A stretch of DNA of 64,000 nucleotides from Entamoeba invadens IP1 (Eukaryota > Evosea > Mastigamoebida > Endamoebidae): positions 35,797 to 99,796 of the forward strand of contig NW_004440180.1 of the NCBI RefSeq assembly GCF_000330505.1. Reading direction: 5' to 3'. A model generated the notes under the pieces. That model was not told where the DNA came from and did no database searches. It saw only the letters and a program-made list of their open reading frames with translations. Of the stretch, positions 29,835-40,751 are shown one piece after another. Numbering within the stretch: position 1 is the first letter of the stretch; each line of letters opens with the position of its first letter. Made by a program: the position numbers and the translations under genes.

Positions 29835-31131
29835 ATTCTTTAATTGAATTAAGTTAATAATAATAACATTAATATACGATTTCAAAACATCTGATTCTTT
29901 TTTTGTTAAATAATCAAATAAATAACTTTTTTAATATCTGAAATAAAACAAATTGTAAATGAAATCTTAGTATTTGAAATAACAATTGAAAAAATATTTC
30001 GATTTTATGTTGATAAATAAATTATATATCAATTAATCAAAACACAAATAATGTCAAATGTTAATTCTCAAAATATTTGCCAAAATATTGATAAATAAAT
30101 ATATTTTATTCTTTATTATATTAATTTTTAAAATGATGTTATATATTCTTTATTATTTAACTCTCTACGTATCAAACATACACGAAAAAACAATAAATAA
30201 GATAACTTTTTAAATTTTATATAGACCACATTTCATATTTACACAAATAAAACAATTGTTGGTTTAATATAAATAGCCAGAACTTAAATAAAAATGTTTA
30301 TTTTTTATTAAAATATTATAAAACTTTTTAAAAGGGTATATATATCATCACCAAAATTAAAAATTGTTGTTAAATATTTTAAAGGTTTAAATTATAAATT
30401 AAACTTTGTTTGTATAAAAATAATGGTTTGTTGTGTTAAAAAGGTATGTTTTGGTTCAATAATAATTATTCAAAACACAAATTAACAATGAAAAAATATG
30501 GTTTTTATAAAAACTTTTAATATTATTTGAGAAACAACATTTTTGTAAAATTCATTTTACGTTAACATTATTAAAAAAATATTATTAATTGTTATTATGA
30601 ACAAAAACATGCAATTTGACAACTTTTAAAATTTAAAAAAATTTTTTAAATCTTTCATAAAAAAAAGATTCTTTTTTGTTGGTTGTTTGTTACACAACAT
30701 CTTAATGCAAATTTATTGATGTAAAGAAAAATATTTAATTAAAATACATATATAATATTATTAAAATTGTGAAATTAAATTGTTTATTTCATATATTTAT
30801 AAACTACCCACTTTATTTTAAAAATTTTACATTTATTCCAACAACATTAAGATAAATAATTCAAAAAATGTTTAATTTGGCTTTGTGAAATGTAAAATGG
30901 GTACGAAATAATTATAACAAATTTTTATGTTATAAAAAAATATTAATTGAATATTTTTTTAAAAATACAAATGCATAATAGTTAAATTAATTATTTTATT
31001 ACTAATTTGAGAAAAAAATTACACTCATTCAAGAAAAACCACATGTTTTTCATTGTTTTCAAATGTCTTAAAAAAACTTTCGAACCTCTGTTGTATTAAA
31101 TCTTTTTTTAAACTTTAAAAAGGTATTGTAT
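29835..31131. other. Very AT-rich intergenic stretch
   Basis: 1.3 kb with no recognisable gene or repeat. Confidence 0.5.
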
Positions 31132-31797
31132 ATGTTCTCAACTCTTTTGTTGTGTTTATTAACAACTCAAACAAAAAAATACCAATTCCAATTAAATGAA
31201 GACAGTTTGTGTGGTTCTCCCACACAATCAATAGTCACAAAAACGGTGAAACGTGATACAAATCGACGAATTGGTGAAATTGCCTGTTCTGAATTAATCC
31301 AAATCCGACTTGTATTAATCAAATACTTGAAAGCCTTTGATACTCTTAAACCTCTTTCTGGCAATGTTTTTTTAGGAGATGAAATGCGTTTCTTCCATAC
31401 ACTTGAAAGTATTATTAATGCTCTTTTTCGATTAATTCCAAATGTTTTGAAGGATAAAAGAAACGGATTTGACTTTTATGAGACAAAAAAGTTTATACAA
31501 GGAATATCCAAATTTTTTTCAAATGCCAATTTTGTGAACAATTATTAAGAGTCAGTCCAGATGTTTTTCAAAGTATTGAATATGTTCAACAGAATGAAAA
31601 ATGGAAACAACGGTCTGATTAATGATATCAAAATAATTATTTATGGACCAAATGAAATATATGAACACTTGCTCAAACTTAATAATGATCAAATAATGAC
31701 CAACAAAAAGAGTATTAAAGGAGCAATCAATGTCATGCAACAGTTTCTGATGAGATCAAAACAAGCTCAAATTAACTCAGGAGTTGATTCACTTTGA
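31132..31797 (+). pseudogene. Frameshifted secreted helical protein gene
   Basis: The ATG at 31132 starts a signal peptide (MFSTLLLCLLTTQT) and a helical protein that stops at 31546. Protein-like sequence continues past this point in a second frame from about 31490 (FCEQLLRVSPDVFQSIEYVQ). It returns to the first frame from about 31615 until TGA at 31795 (YEHLLKLNNDQIMTNKKSIK). The simplest explanation is two small indels, one probably in the A-run at 31484-31490. I tested introns starting at the GTTTAT at 31491; none rejoins all parts. The signal peptide plus helical layout resembles the intact protein at 45401-46717, but similarity is weak. Confidence 0.6.
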
Positions 31798-32019
31798 TGA
31801 TTTTTGGTCATTTTTTAACAAAAATATTTTATAAAACAATAAAAAAATATTAGTATATTTACTAAATCTATTTAGTAATTTCAAACTTATGTAACAAAAA
31901 TAAAAAGGGGGCAATTTACTTACACTTGACAAACATTAAATAATTTTTTAAATAATATTTAATAGCATAGTTGAAATCAAACTCACTACAAATAAACACT
32001 TTTCTTTGTATTACATTCA
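31798..32019. other. AT-rich spacer
   Basis: No feature was seen. Confidence 0.4.
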
Positions 32020-32243
32020 AAGGCGTCTATTTGTCTTAATTATCATTGTCGCACAACTGGCCAATAATTTTGGTGTACGACAATTAAATATTTTTTTTCT
32101 CAAATCTGTAACTTCTGTTGAATTAAAAATTAAATTTTTTATAAAACGTAAATTTCAATATTAAAAAGATCTTTCTACAAAATTCACTCATTTACGACAA
32201 ATAGAGTCGTTTTTCTGCTAGATTCACGACAAATAGACTCCTT
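32020..32243. repeat. Possible small MITE with short inverted ends
   Basis: The left end reads AAGGCGTCTATTTGTCTTA and the right end, inverted, reads AAGGAGTCTATTTGTCGTG. An extra inner copy of ACGACAAATAGAGTC lies near 32194. The interior is AT-rich and there is no clear target duplication. Confidence 0.4.
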
Positions 32244-32685
32244 ATACTGTATTAAAAATGTGTTTATCGAAATTAAACAAAAGTCATTAACTATTATATA
32301 TATTTGTATATTTATATTTTTGTTTTCAAATTAATTATAATTGTAATTCCAATAAAATTTATTACTGTTTTTTGAACAATATCGATGAAACATCAAAACA
32401 ATAAAAATTCAAACCTGAGTCATATCACTTGTTTTATGTGTTTAATAAATAACTTTGTACCATTTTTTTATTATTTATACTATAATAAAACTACTTGAAA
32501 ACTATAATTTATAACTTATTTTCACATGAATAAATTGTATATTTTTATATTAACAAAATAGTTTAGTTTTTAGTATCAAAAAAAGTTAAACTATTTTTAG
32601 TTTTCTTCATTAAAAAAAGAATAGTTTATTAATTAATAACCCTTTTATAATAACAAATACTAAAAATTTAACTAAATAAGACATT
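32244..32685. other. AT-rich region upstream of the Trm5 gene
   Basis: No other feature was seen. Confidence 0.4.
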
Positions 32686-33831
32686 ATGTCAACACAAACA
32701 ACCGACTTACCAAAAACGGAGTTCATTCATCCGTCTGATTTTGATGTCACTGAAACAGTTCCTTCGATTGATGTGAAGTCCTCTGAAGTGTCTTCCTACA
32801 TGTTGAAATTGAAAGGGATGTGTTACACCCGTGTCAAGTTCAAATGTGTTGTTGTGAAAGATCCGAACACACGGACGATTCTTCTTTCAAAAGACTTTTT
32901 GGACGAAGTTAAAAAGATTCTTCCGGATATTTCAATAGGAGAGGCACAAGTGAAGTTATCAATTAGTAATTTCACTTTACAAGAAGTGATGCGGAAGTAC
33001 ATCCCAAAGGAGATCACCCTTCCAACGTCCTTTGAAACAGTTGGCTCTTTAGCGCATTTAAATTTGAAGGACGAACAAATGCAGTACAAGCACTACATAG
33101 GTGAGGCGTTGTTATTAAAGAACTTTCCTCGCATTAAAACGGTGATAACTAAATTGGAAGAAATCACAAACGAGTTCCGGACGTTCCCACTCGAAGTGAT
33201 TGCCGGCGAGAAGTCGACTGAAGTCCAAGTCGTCTGTCACGGCGTGAAATTCAAATTGGACTTTGCCGAGTGTTATTGGAACTCCCGCCTTGAGACGGAA
33301 CACACAATCATCGTTGGTGAAATGAAGAAGGGCGAGACCCTCATCGACGCGTTTGCGGGAGTCGGCCCGTTTGCTATTCCCGCCGCACTGAAAGGAGTTC
33401 TGGTCTACGCAAACGACTTAAATCCTGCGAGTGTGAAGTACATGAAAATCAACGCGGAGATGAATAAAGCCACATTGAACTGCGAGTGCATGGACGCAAG
33501 AGACTATATGAGAAAGGTTGTGCTTGAACTGAAAGTACAGCCGAACTTCATCTTAATGAACTTACCAGCAACTGCCGTGAACTTTTTGGACGTCATTCCC
33601 GAATTGATGTTGGCGGACTGTGTGATCAAATGCTATGGATTCTCTGCACTGAAGGACGCGACGGATTTACAGGAGAAAGCGTGGGAATTGATGAAAGAGA
33701 AATACCCGATTAGTGTGAGAGTCGTAAGGGACGTCGCACCAAAGAAAATTATGTACTGCTTGTCTATTCATGTCACTACACTGAAAAGAACAAGTAATGG
33801 AGAGGAACCAGAGACTAAAAGAGTTTTATGA
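32686..33831 (+). CDS. TRM5: tRNA (guanine37-N1)-methyltransferase, Trm5 family (381 aa)
   Basis: Transfers a methyl group from S-adenosylmethionine to N1 of G37 next to the tRNA anticodon, which prevents frameshifting. The 381-residue length fits Trm5. The N-terminal part contains the Trm5-type D1/D2 region, including PKEITLPTSFETVGSLAHLN (about residues 105-125). The Rossmann methyltransferase domain has the SAM-binding motif IDAFAGVGPFAIPAA (about residues 219-233), followed by the acidic motif YANDLNP. The catalytic-region motif LMNLPATA is near residue 287. There is no mitochondrial-type presequence; a cytosolic/nuclear enzyme is expected. Codon use is richer in G+C than the flanks. The ATG at 32686 is the first in frame and no intron is needed. 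Confidence 0.92.
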   Translation: MSTQTTDLPKTEFIHPSDFDVTETVPSIDVKSSEVSSYMLKLKGMCYTRVKFKCVVVKDPNTRTILLSKDFLDEVKKILPDISIGEAQVKLSISNFTLQEVMRKYIPKEITLPTSFETVGSLAHLNLKDEQMQYKHYIGEALLLKNFPRIKTVITKLEEITNEFRTFPLEVIAGEKSTEVQVVCHGVKFKLDFAECYWNSRLETEHTIIVGEMKKGETLIDAFAGVGPFAIPAALKGVLVYANDLNPASVKYMKINAEMNKATLNCECMDARDYMRKVVLELKVQPNFILMNLPATAVNFLDVIPELMLADCVIKCYGFSALKDATDLQEKAWELMKEKYPISVRVVRDVAPKKIMYCLSIHVTTLKRTSNGEEPETKRVL

Positions 33832-34086
33832 TTTTTTGTTGAGTGGTATGGGTGTGTGTGGCACTGATTTGTATTTGAGTTGAATACACTTGATATGTCT
33901 TTGAACCATGTCTGGTATGATATACTTTCTTATAAAAGGAAGGGCAAGAAGGAATTTTTCTTTTCATAAAATTAATTTCATTAAATAAAAAAAATTTCTG
34001 TTTTTTTAATTTTAAGTTTTTTTCAGAGTGTTACAAAATTTAATACAATTACGGGTTTTATCCAACTTAAATCAATAGAAACACTA

Positions 34087-36189
34087 CAGTAAAACCTCCC
34101 AAGAGCGGGCGGGTATGGTAAATTTTGTTCTCTCAAGAGCGGGCGTTTTATTTTTAACTCAATTTTTTAAAGTTAAAAAAACATTTTTTTGGAATGTAAA
34201 AATAAAAATATAAAAAATGAAATATAATCCAAAAAGAAAAAAATTACCACGTGTTAACATTAAGATGATTTTAAACAAAGATTAATTTGGCTCACAAATG
34301 TCATTTTTTAAAAAAATCATATAATCTTATAACTTATTCATGTCTTTACCAAAACCAAAAACATTTTTATCAATTGATGAAAAAAAGCAAATTTTACAGT
34401 GGGCTAATGCTTCCCCGAAACCGTCTACGAAAAAACTGAGAGAAATAATAAACCAAAATTTACAAAAATGTCCAAAACGTGAGTCTCTAAAAATGTTGTT
34501 AAAGCACGGTATCAAGGAAAATTTGATTGAGCAATCAATACCAGGTAATGCCAAAGTTTTCAGAAAAGTTAAACACCCAGACTTGGAAGAGAACATGCTC
34601 AAGGTGATAGAAACTGTGAGATCATACAATACTCCAGTTTGCTACGATGTTGTCAAGAGCTTAGCTTCCAAATACTGCTTCGAAAGGGATATGATGATAT
34701 GATGATTTCAAATGGTTGGATTTCGTCGTTTTGTTCAAGAAATCAACTGAAATCAAAGAAATTATGCGGAGAAAGCAATTCATTTGACCCAGATAAACAC
34801 AAAGAAGCAATTGATAATCTTGTTGAAATTATTGCACAGTATGCTCCTAATAATGTGTACAATGCGGATGAAACAGGTCTTTTCTATAAGCTGTTACCTT
34901 CCAAAACATTGTCAAGTGGTTTTGATAACCATGGAGGGAAGGAAGATAAAGAAAGAATTACAATTATGATATGCTGTTCACTAAGTGGAGAAAAAGAAAA
35001 TCTTTTGATCGTTGGAAAGTATAGTAATCCAAGGTGGTTCTCTGATGGAAAGTACACTGAAGTTAAACAATTCTACGACTTTCAAACTAATGCTTGGATG
35101 AACATAGAGCTGTTTCATCGATGGCTACTCAAATGGGAAGAAGCACTCACAAGAGAAAACAGAAACATTCTTCTTATAGTAGATAATGCTCCAAGCCACA
35201 AGCTTATCATAACTACGACTATTGAAGAAGAGAAACACGGCTACACTTACAAAGGACTAAACGAAAAGGGTTTGCATGTGTATGAACTAAACCTGACACA
35301 CATTAGGCTGGAATTTCTACCGAAAAACACTACATCAGTATTCCAGCCATGTGACGCAGGAATAATACACTCATTCAAGGCCGCATATCGAAGAAAAATT
35401 GCGAATTTAAAGGCAGAAGAAATTATAGAAGCTCATTCTCATGGAAAAACGTATTCAGGACTCAAAATGAATGTGGGAGATGCCATATTATATGCTGTCG
35501 ACTGTTGGAACAATGATGTTTCATCAGAAACAATAATTGGATGTTGGAAGCGCGCTTTGTTCAGAGAAGAAGGTGGAAGGATTTTGGGAGATGGAACGGG
35601 CTATTCCATTGAAGATCTGATCGAAGAAAACGAAGAGCCCGGCGATGTTGAGGAACCTGAAGAACTATGAGATATTTCTTTAAGAATCGAAGAGTTGAAA
35701 AAACTGATAGTGAGTAAAAATGATGAACTTAAAGAAATAAAACAACAGTACAAGGAACTGTGTGACAAAAAAAAATGTTCCCATGGAAATAGATTTTAAT
35801 TAATTTAAAATCTAGTAATTTATGTTAAAACAAACTTTAAAAATACTACCTGAGGTGGCTCATGTCTCAGGTATTTATTTTATTTTTCAGTTTTGATTTA
35901 TTTTATATCAATTTCTATCGTTTTTTTGGCAAAAACTTTCATTTACAACCATTTTTTAACTTTTAAAAAATTTTGCATTTTTTGATATTTTTTAATTATA
36001 TTTTTTTGTTTTTCTAATTATTCAAATGGTATTTACCAAAAAATAGAAATAACAATCCCGATTATTTAGAACAAAAAACAATAAACTGTCAGTTCTCTAT
36101 CGAGCGGTTTTCAATGTTTGATTGGTCGAAAATGCCCGCTCTTGAGAGAACCCGCTCTTCAGAGGTACCGCTCTTTGGAGGTTTTACTG
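34087..36189. mobile_element. Pogo/Tigger DNA transposon, complete with both ends (2.1 kb)
   Basis: The left end reads CAGTAAAACCTCCCAAGAGC and the right end, inverted, reads CAGTAAAACCTCCAAAGAGC. TA flanks both sides (34085-34086 and 36190-36191), the signature of the Tc1/mariner-pogo superfamily. The motif TCAAGAGCGGGC recurs just inside both ends, giving subterminal repeats. The interior encodes one transposase reading in + orientation, now inactivated. A related 148-bp MITE lies at 14716-14863. Confidence 0.92.
34340..35799 (+). pseudogene. Pogo-family DDD transposase, frameshifted
   Basis: The frame from ATG 34340 encodes a CENP-B/pogo-like helix-turn-helix DNA-binding region. At 34688-34703 the octamer GATATGAT occurs twice in tandem, which shifts the frame; the continuing frame is open to a TGA at 35668. 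The catalytic part has the pogo (DDE_1) landmarks: VYNADETGLFYK, ILLIVDNAPSHK and LPKNTTSVFQPCDAGIIHSF, so all three catalytic Asp are present. After the TGA the same frame continues for 42 codons (RIEELKKLIV, then Lys/Glu-rich) to a TAA at 35797. This suggests that the TGA is a second lesion and that the ancestor ended with a coiled coil. With few other changes, inactivation looks recent. Confidence 0.9.
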
Positions 36190-36191
36190 TA

Positions 36192-37180
36192 ATTAGAAAG
36201 AAATCAAAATTAAAGTGAATGTTGTGATATTGAGTATTGATCGACTTACAGTACTGTATTGAAAACAAAAGTTAGAGACATTTTTATAACAGTCATCTGA
36301 ATTAAATAAATGCATAGTTAATTGATTATTAATTAATTAGCATTGACTTATTTAATAGGAATATATATACAATCTTCAGTGTTTTTTTGTTTATGTAATA
36401 AAATGCAAATAATATACTTCTAAAATTAAGGAAAAGTATTTGATAATCTCAAAATTTCCCGATTTTCAGATAGTATGTTTTTTTTAATGTAATTTTAAGT
36501 GTTAAATAGTGTTTAATAGTTACTATACTGTTACTGTTTTAAATAAAACACAAATTTATTTTTATTTGAACTTGATATGATATACAAAAAAACTTACCTT
36601 ATGGCTCTTTTGAAATGTAAACAGTAAACAAACCAATCGGGCAAACATAAATTTATAGGTTTTACTTTTTTTCTTTAATATTTGGAAATGTTTTAATTAA
36701 AACACCAACGGTATTGGCGTTTCCATCAACAAAACATTTTTTCCAAAAAAAATGTTTTATAAAAGAAAAAAAGAATCGTAAGGTTAATAGTTAAAATTTA
36801 ACGAATTGTTAAATAATATTTATAAATACTGTATTATACAAATAACCAACATTATAGTACAATTAAATATTTCATAAGAATCCATCATTTTAACTTAAAA
36901 AAATGTTTTATGATATGAAAGAATAACGAGTTAGAAGACGTCCAATACGTCTAAAGCTATGTTGTGTCTAATACAATAGATTGAACAACTTTAAATATGA
37001 AAAAGTTTCAGGTGTAAAGATTATAACATACGTTTTTACAAACACATGAAAAACAAATAATTTCCAAAGGAATAAAATAAAACGAAGAAAGATGAGTTAT
37101 TTGTTTGAAGAAAAAACTCTTAGATATTTAATACTAAATTAAACGCAAATTTTTATTAATTGAGTAAGATTTTTCGTATC
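36192..37180. other. AT-rich intergenic stretch
   Basis: No gene or repeat is recognised. Confidence 0.5.
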
Positions 37181-37206
37181 GTATATTTAAGACCGCCAAC
37201 TTGAAC
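37181..37206 (+). promoter_or_regulatory. Probable core promoter of the flavin reductase gene
   Basis: GTATATTTAAGAC (37181-37193) resembles the Entamoeba TATA-like element GTATTTAAAG. A GAAC motif lies at 37203-37206, and the ATG follows at 37216. Entamoeba 5' untranslated regions are typically very short. Confidence 0.6.
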
Positions 37207-37215
37207 TGTAAAATT

Positions 37216-37791
37216 ATGTCATTAAAAGTCCTTATTATTCTGGGAAGCCCACACCCGAAGGGGAGCAGCTATGCCCTTGCCGAGTCGTTTTTGAAAGGGC
37301 TTCGTGTGAGTCACACAGTTGTCGAACATCTTGTGAACATCTCAACGACACCTCTCAATGGGTGTAAAGGGTGTATGAAATGTCGGACGCACCCCGACCA
37401 ATTTGTATGTTCCCAGAATGACGAGTGTTTTAAACTTCTCAATGAAATGCTTGAGAGTGACATCGTTGTCTTTGCATTTCCCGTGTATTGGTACGACCTT
37501 CCCGGTGAGGTGAAGTTGTTTGTAGATAGAACAGTAGCTCTTGTTGATTGGAATCAGCCCCCTCTCGATGGGTGTTTTCCTGCAAAACCAATTATAGCAG
37601 AGAAGTATAGTAAAGTGAAGTTCATTGCTTTGGCTTCAAGTGGGTCCCAAGGCGGGGAAATCGCTTGTAAACACATCAAAAGAATTGCTGATATGGGAAA
37701 AGCAAAGTACTATGAACTAATAGTAACAAAGAAATTATCTCCTGACGAGAAAAGCCAAAAGGCCTTCTTCTTAGGAAAATCAATTGAATGA
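37216..37791 (+). CDS. Flavodoxin-fold NADPH-dependent FMN reductase / iron-sulphur flavoprotein-like (191 aa)
   Basis: Predicted cytosolic flavoprotein that transfers electrons from NAD(P)H or ferredoxin to small acceptors. The frame is open from a TTG at 37201, but the ATG at 37216 fits because the TATA and GAAC motifs lie just before it. The N-terminus has a beta strand and FMN-phosphate loop, LIILGSPHPKGSSYALAESF. A Cys cluster GCKGCMKCRTHPDQFVC (about residues 53-69) is like the one in iron-sulphur flavoproteins, although the last spacing (8) is longer than usual. The typical FAFPVYWYDLPGEVKLFVDR segment contacts flavin and the dimer interface. Whether it binds an Fe-S cluster is open. 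Intact and of normal length. Confidence 0.85.
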   Translation: MSLKVLIILGSPHPKGSSYALAESFLKGLRVSHTVVEHLVNISTTPLNGCKGCMKCRTHPDQFVCSQNDECFKLLNEMLESDIVVFAFPVYWYDLPGEVKLFVDRTVALVDWNQPPLDGCFPAKPIIAEKYSKVKFIALASSGSQGGEIACKHIKRIADMGKAKYYELIVTKKLSPDEKSQKAFFLGKSIE

Positions 37792-38020
37792 TTTTATGAT
37801 ATGTTTCTTCTTATTTTCATTACCAAAAAATTTTTAATAATTTTTATTGTTATTGTCATAAAAATTAATTTTTCGTTTTTTTATAAACTTAAAAAAATTT
37901 TCAAAAATTTATTAAAAAGTTGTATTTAAAAAAACACATTTCATTTCCAAATTTGTTTCGTCAATTTAAACAAATTTTAATAATAAATTAATATTTTAAC
38001 TTATTAAATCATAAAATTTT

Positions 38021-38887
38021 AATTAATTAAAAAATAGAAAACCAAATCAAACAATAAGACACACACATTTACAGACATTTTACACTCAAAAGACGCCATA
38101 ATAAACAGCTTTTTTCAAAAACGACACTCTTTGTTGCAAAACTGAAATCGCTCCACTTTTTGTTGTGATGCCAAAACTCATCACCAAATATAACACATTG
38201 ACACTCTCAACAACACGCTCGATACTACAAATGCCTTCTTTTGCTATCACACGAATGATTTCCATGTCAAACACCAAAAACCCGCTGTTTCTCTCTTCTT
38301 CAACAAACGCACTTGAGCACCACACTTCACCACACATGATTTTGGTGTAACACATTCTCATGTGATCCACAAATAACCCATCATTGATCGTTTTGTTGTC
38401 TCGATGTGTATCAACGATTCTCTTCACCACACACTCCACACTGCTGACATTCATCTCGTCACAAATGTTCTTCTTCCACATCATAACACACGTCCCATAA
38501 GTTCTGATGTTGTTCAGAATTCTTCCACTTTCTGTTCTAATTTTCTTGTCACTCATTATTGGATGCACTTCTTTCAGTAACTCACACAATGAACACATCA
38601 CTTCTTTGTCTTCATCACTAACATGTTGTAACACACTTCCAAATTCATTGCTTTGTTCTTCTGTGATTGAATCGTCTGTCACATCATCTTTGTCATTCCC
38701 ATAAAATACAGCACATGGAATCGGATGCGCCTCTGCACAATCTTTTGCAACTTCCTCTTCATACTTCAAAAGTGTCCCTTTCACTTCATCAACATCCCAC
38801 AACCCTTCATACTTCGCTTGAAGCGCTCTCTCCGTCTTCTTCCCTTTGTTGTTCCGCGTCCGCCGAGTTCGTTTAAGTGTTGGCTTG
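38021..38887 (-). repeat. Near-identical duplicated segment, copy 2
   Basis: Reverse-complement partner of 15411-16276. It covers most of the coding region from the basic patch onward plus 65 bp after the stop. Both borders are abrupt; the sequence outside is unrelated. Confidence 0.85.
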
Positions 38888-39021
38888 GTCGCCGTCTTTA
38901 AAAAACTAGAAGAAACGAGTGAAGAGTTTGGTGATGTCGAATTGCTTGACATGATGATTGTTGACTCGGTTTGAACTTGATAAGTGTTTTTTGACACATA
39001 ACCAGAAATACAGGTCTCCAT
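38086..39021 (-). CDS. Unknown basic protein, copy 2 (about 311 aa)
   Basis: From the basic patch (TLKRTRRTRNNKGKKTER) to the C-terminus the protein is identical to that at 15258-16211. The N-terminal 50-odd residues differ completely and are Ser/Thr-rich. I chose the ATG at 39021 (METCISGYV) because GAAC and an AAAAATTTA initiator-like stretch lie within 20 bp upstream. A downstream ATG at 38952 (MSSNSTSP) would give 288 residues. The longer frame to 39045 starts only with TTG. Its 3' end faces the flavin reductase gene. Function is unknown; the basic patch suggests nucleic-acid binding or nuclear location (inference). Confidence 0.75.
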   Translation of the reverse strand: METCISGYVSKNTYQVQTESTIIMSSNSTSPNSSLVSSSFLKTATKPTLKRTRRTRNNKGKKTERALQAKYEGLWDVDEVKGTLLKYEEEVAKDCAEAHPIPCAVFYGNDKDDVTDDSITEEQSNEFGSVLQHVSDEDKEVMCSLCELLKEVHPIMSDKKIRTESGRILNNIRTYGTCVMMWKKNICDEMNVSSVECVVKRIVDTHRDNKTINDGLFVDHMRMCYTKIMCGEVWCSSAFVEEERNSGFLVFDMEIIRVIAKEGICSIERVVESVNVLYLVMSFGITTKSGAISVLQQRVSFLKKAVYYGVF

Positions 39022-39712
39022 TAGGTTTGTTATTAAATTTTTCAAGTTCAGTTCTTTCTCTTGACTTTAGTGTGGTTTTTATTATTTTTAGAATATTTTA
39101 GTTCCTTTCTGAGTTACATATTTTAACCCAAATTATATTTAATAAGTTAAAGTTCAAATCAAACAAATAATATACAGTATTGGACAAATTAAGATTATTT
39201 AAAGAATTGGTATATTATGAAGGTGTAAAGGTATATGAAGTTTATTTGTTCTTTATGTTATTTATTTGTTTTGTTTGATTCCTCACACATTTTTTTGGTT
39301 TTAAATTTAAACATTGTGGTTTTGTCAAATTATAATAGATATTATTATTTTAAACATCTTCATTTGTTTAATTGTTGAATTAAATTAATGTTTGGAAATA
39401 AATTAACAATTCAAAAGTTAAAATGAAAAATAATTATTTAAATGTAATACAAGAATTACTACAATCAAGATTATTATTATACACATTTACAACTTAATTT
39501 TTTAAATAAAAAATATTTTAATCAAAGACTAAAGCTTTATACTGTTGAAATATGACACAAATAAAATGATTAAAAAAGAACAAATAGGTATAATTTTATT
39601 ATTGGAATTTTAGTCAAAAAAATAAACCCAAATTAATTCAATTTAATAAAAGGTGTTTAATATATAAAATTGTTTCTGTTGTGTTTTTTAACCAAATATT
39701 GTTTTAAAGGTA
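39022..39712. other. AT-rich intergenic stretch
   Basis: It contains the presumed promoter of copy 2 next to 39021. Otherwise nothing is recognised. Confidence 0.45.
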
Positions 39713-39923
39713 AAGTCTGTCTAAAAACGTTGTCCATTTGACAAAATTTTACACAAAATATGTTGAAAAATTTAGGAATTAGGTAAAAACGATCAAATCC
39801 CGGTAAAAATTATGAAACAATGTTTTGGGATTGTTTCGAATTGTTTCCCGAAATATTCCAGTTTTGATGGTCAAAAAATGCCTGGACAACGGTGGAGAGC
39901 GGACAACGTTTTCAGACTGACTA
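39713..39923. mobile_element. TA-flanked MITE, 211 bp
   Basis: The left end AAGTCTGTCTAAAAACGTTG (then TCC) and the right end, inverted TAGTCAGTCTGAAAACGTTG (then TCC), match with few differences. TA lies on each side. Similar half-ends occur at about 437-462 and 49877-49898. The interior motif GAATTAGGTAAAAACG ... TTTCCCGAAA also occurs, diverged, near 52750-52820. There is no coding capacity. Confidence 0.75.
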
Positions 39924-40751
39924 TAATAAAAAATCAAAACATACAAGAATTCAATACTTAAAAAACTGAACATTGTATTAAAATTAAAAATAGGACAATT
40001 AGTGTTTATAATTTTTGTTATGAATTGAATATGTTGAAGTTATTATATTGTTCAAAAAAAACAATGAAACATTTTGAGGGTTAATTTTTTGAGGAATAAT
40101 TAATTTGATTCAATAAATTATTGAAACAACTAAATGTATAATTGATATTTTTGGTTTGGGTCTAAAGAATGCCCATTTTGGGAGTAATTTATAAACATTC
40201 AATTTTTAAAAGGTTTTACTGTATCTATTTTGCGATATATCAATTTGCTTTTTACAAATAATTTTTAATAATTTATTATATTATTACATTAGTAAAAACA
40301 TTATCATATATTTAATTGTATCAAATTTTATAATATATTTATAATACATTATATTTTATGACTGCACTTTTATTCAGTTGCCATTTATTAAAAAACAATT
40401 TGAGTATTTTTTTGTTTTTTTTTTAATTGCACCTTTATTCAAATTGATAAACCTCATTGTTTATTTTTCGTACTATTTTTTAATTTCGGTCAAATGACAG
40501 AACTGAACAAAAGTACACATCTGAACCTTTGTGCAAGGTGTTTTATCAAACCGATTTTTTTTTGTCTTAAAAACGCCATAGCTACAATTTTAATGAAGTA
40601 AATATATCATTATGTTTAAGAATAAAGACAATTTTGAGAGATATTTGACATCGTCTATTTTTATTTCTGTTTTTAGTTGTCTGAGCAAACCAAAAGCCGT
40701 TTTTGCAGAACATAAAAAATAAAAGCCTAATTTCCCCACTATATTTTAATA
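39924..40751. other. AT-rich intergenic stretch with a pogo-end relic
   Basis: At 40210-40221 AGGTTTTACTGT followed by A resembles the right end of the pogo element, with a GCCC stretch about 45 bp inward. This is probably a decayed MITE. No gene was seen. Confidence 0.35.

Noticed and set aside
31491..31560. Intron to explain the stop at 31546
   Set aside because: From the GTTTAT at 31491, none of the acceptor sites tested rejoins all coding-like parts, and the middle part lies in another frame.
34639..34702. Start of the second transposase frame at 34639
   Set aside because: It begins with TTG inside the coding part of the first frame; the two frames are one gene separated by the GATATGAT duplication.
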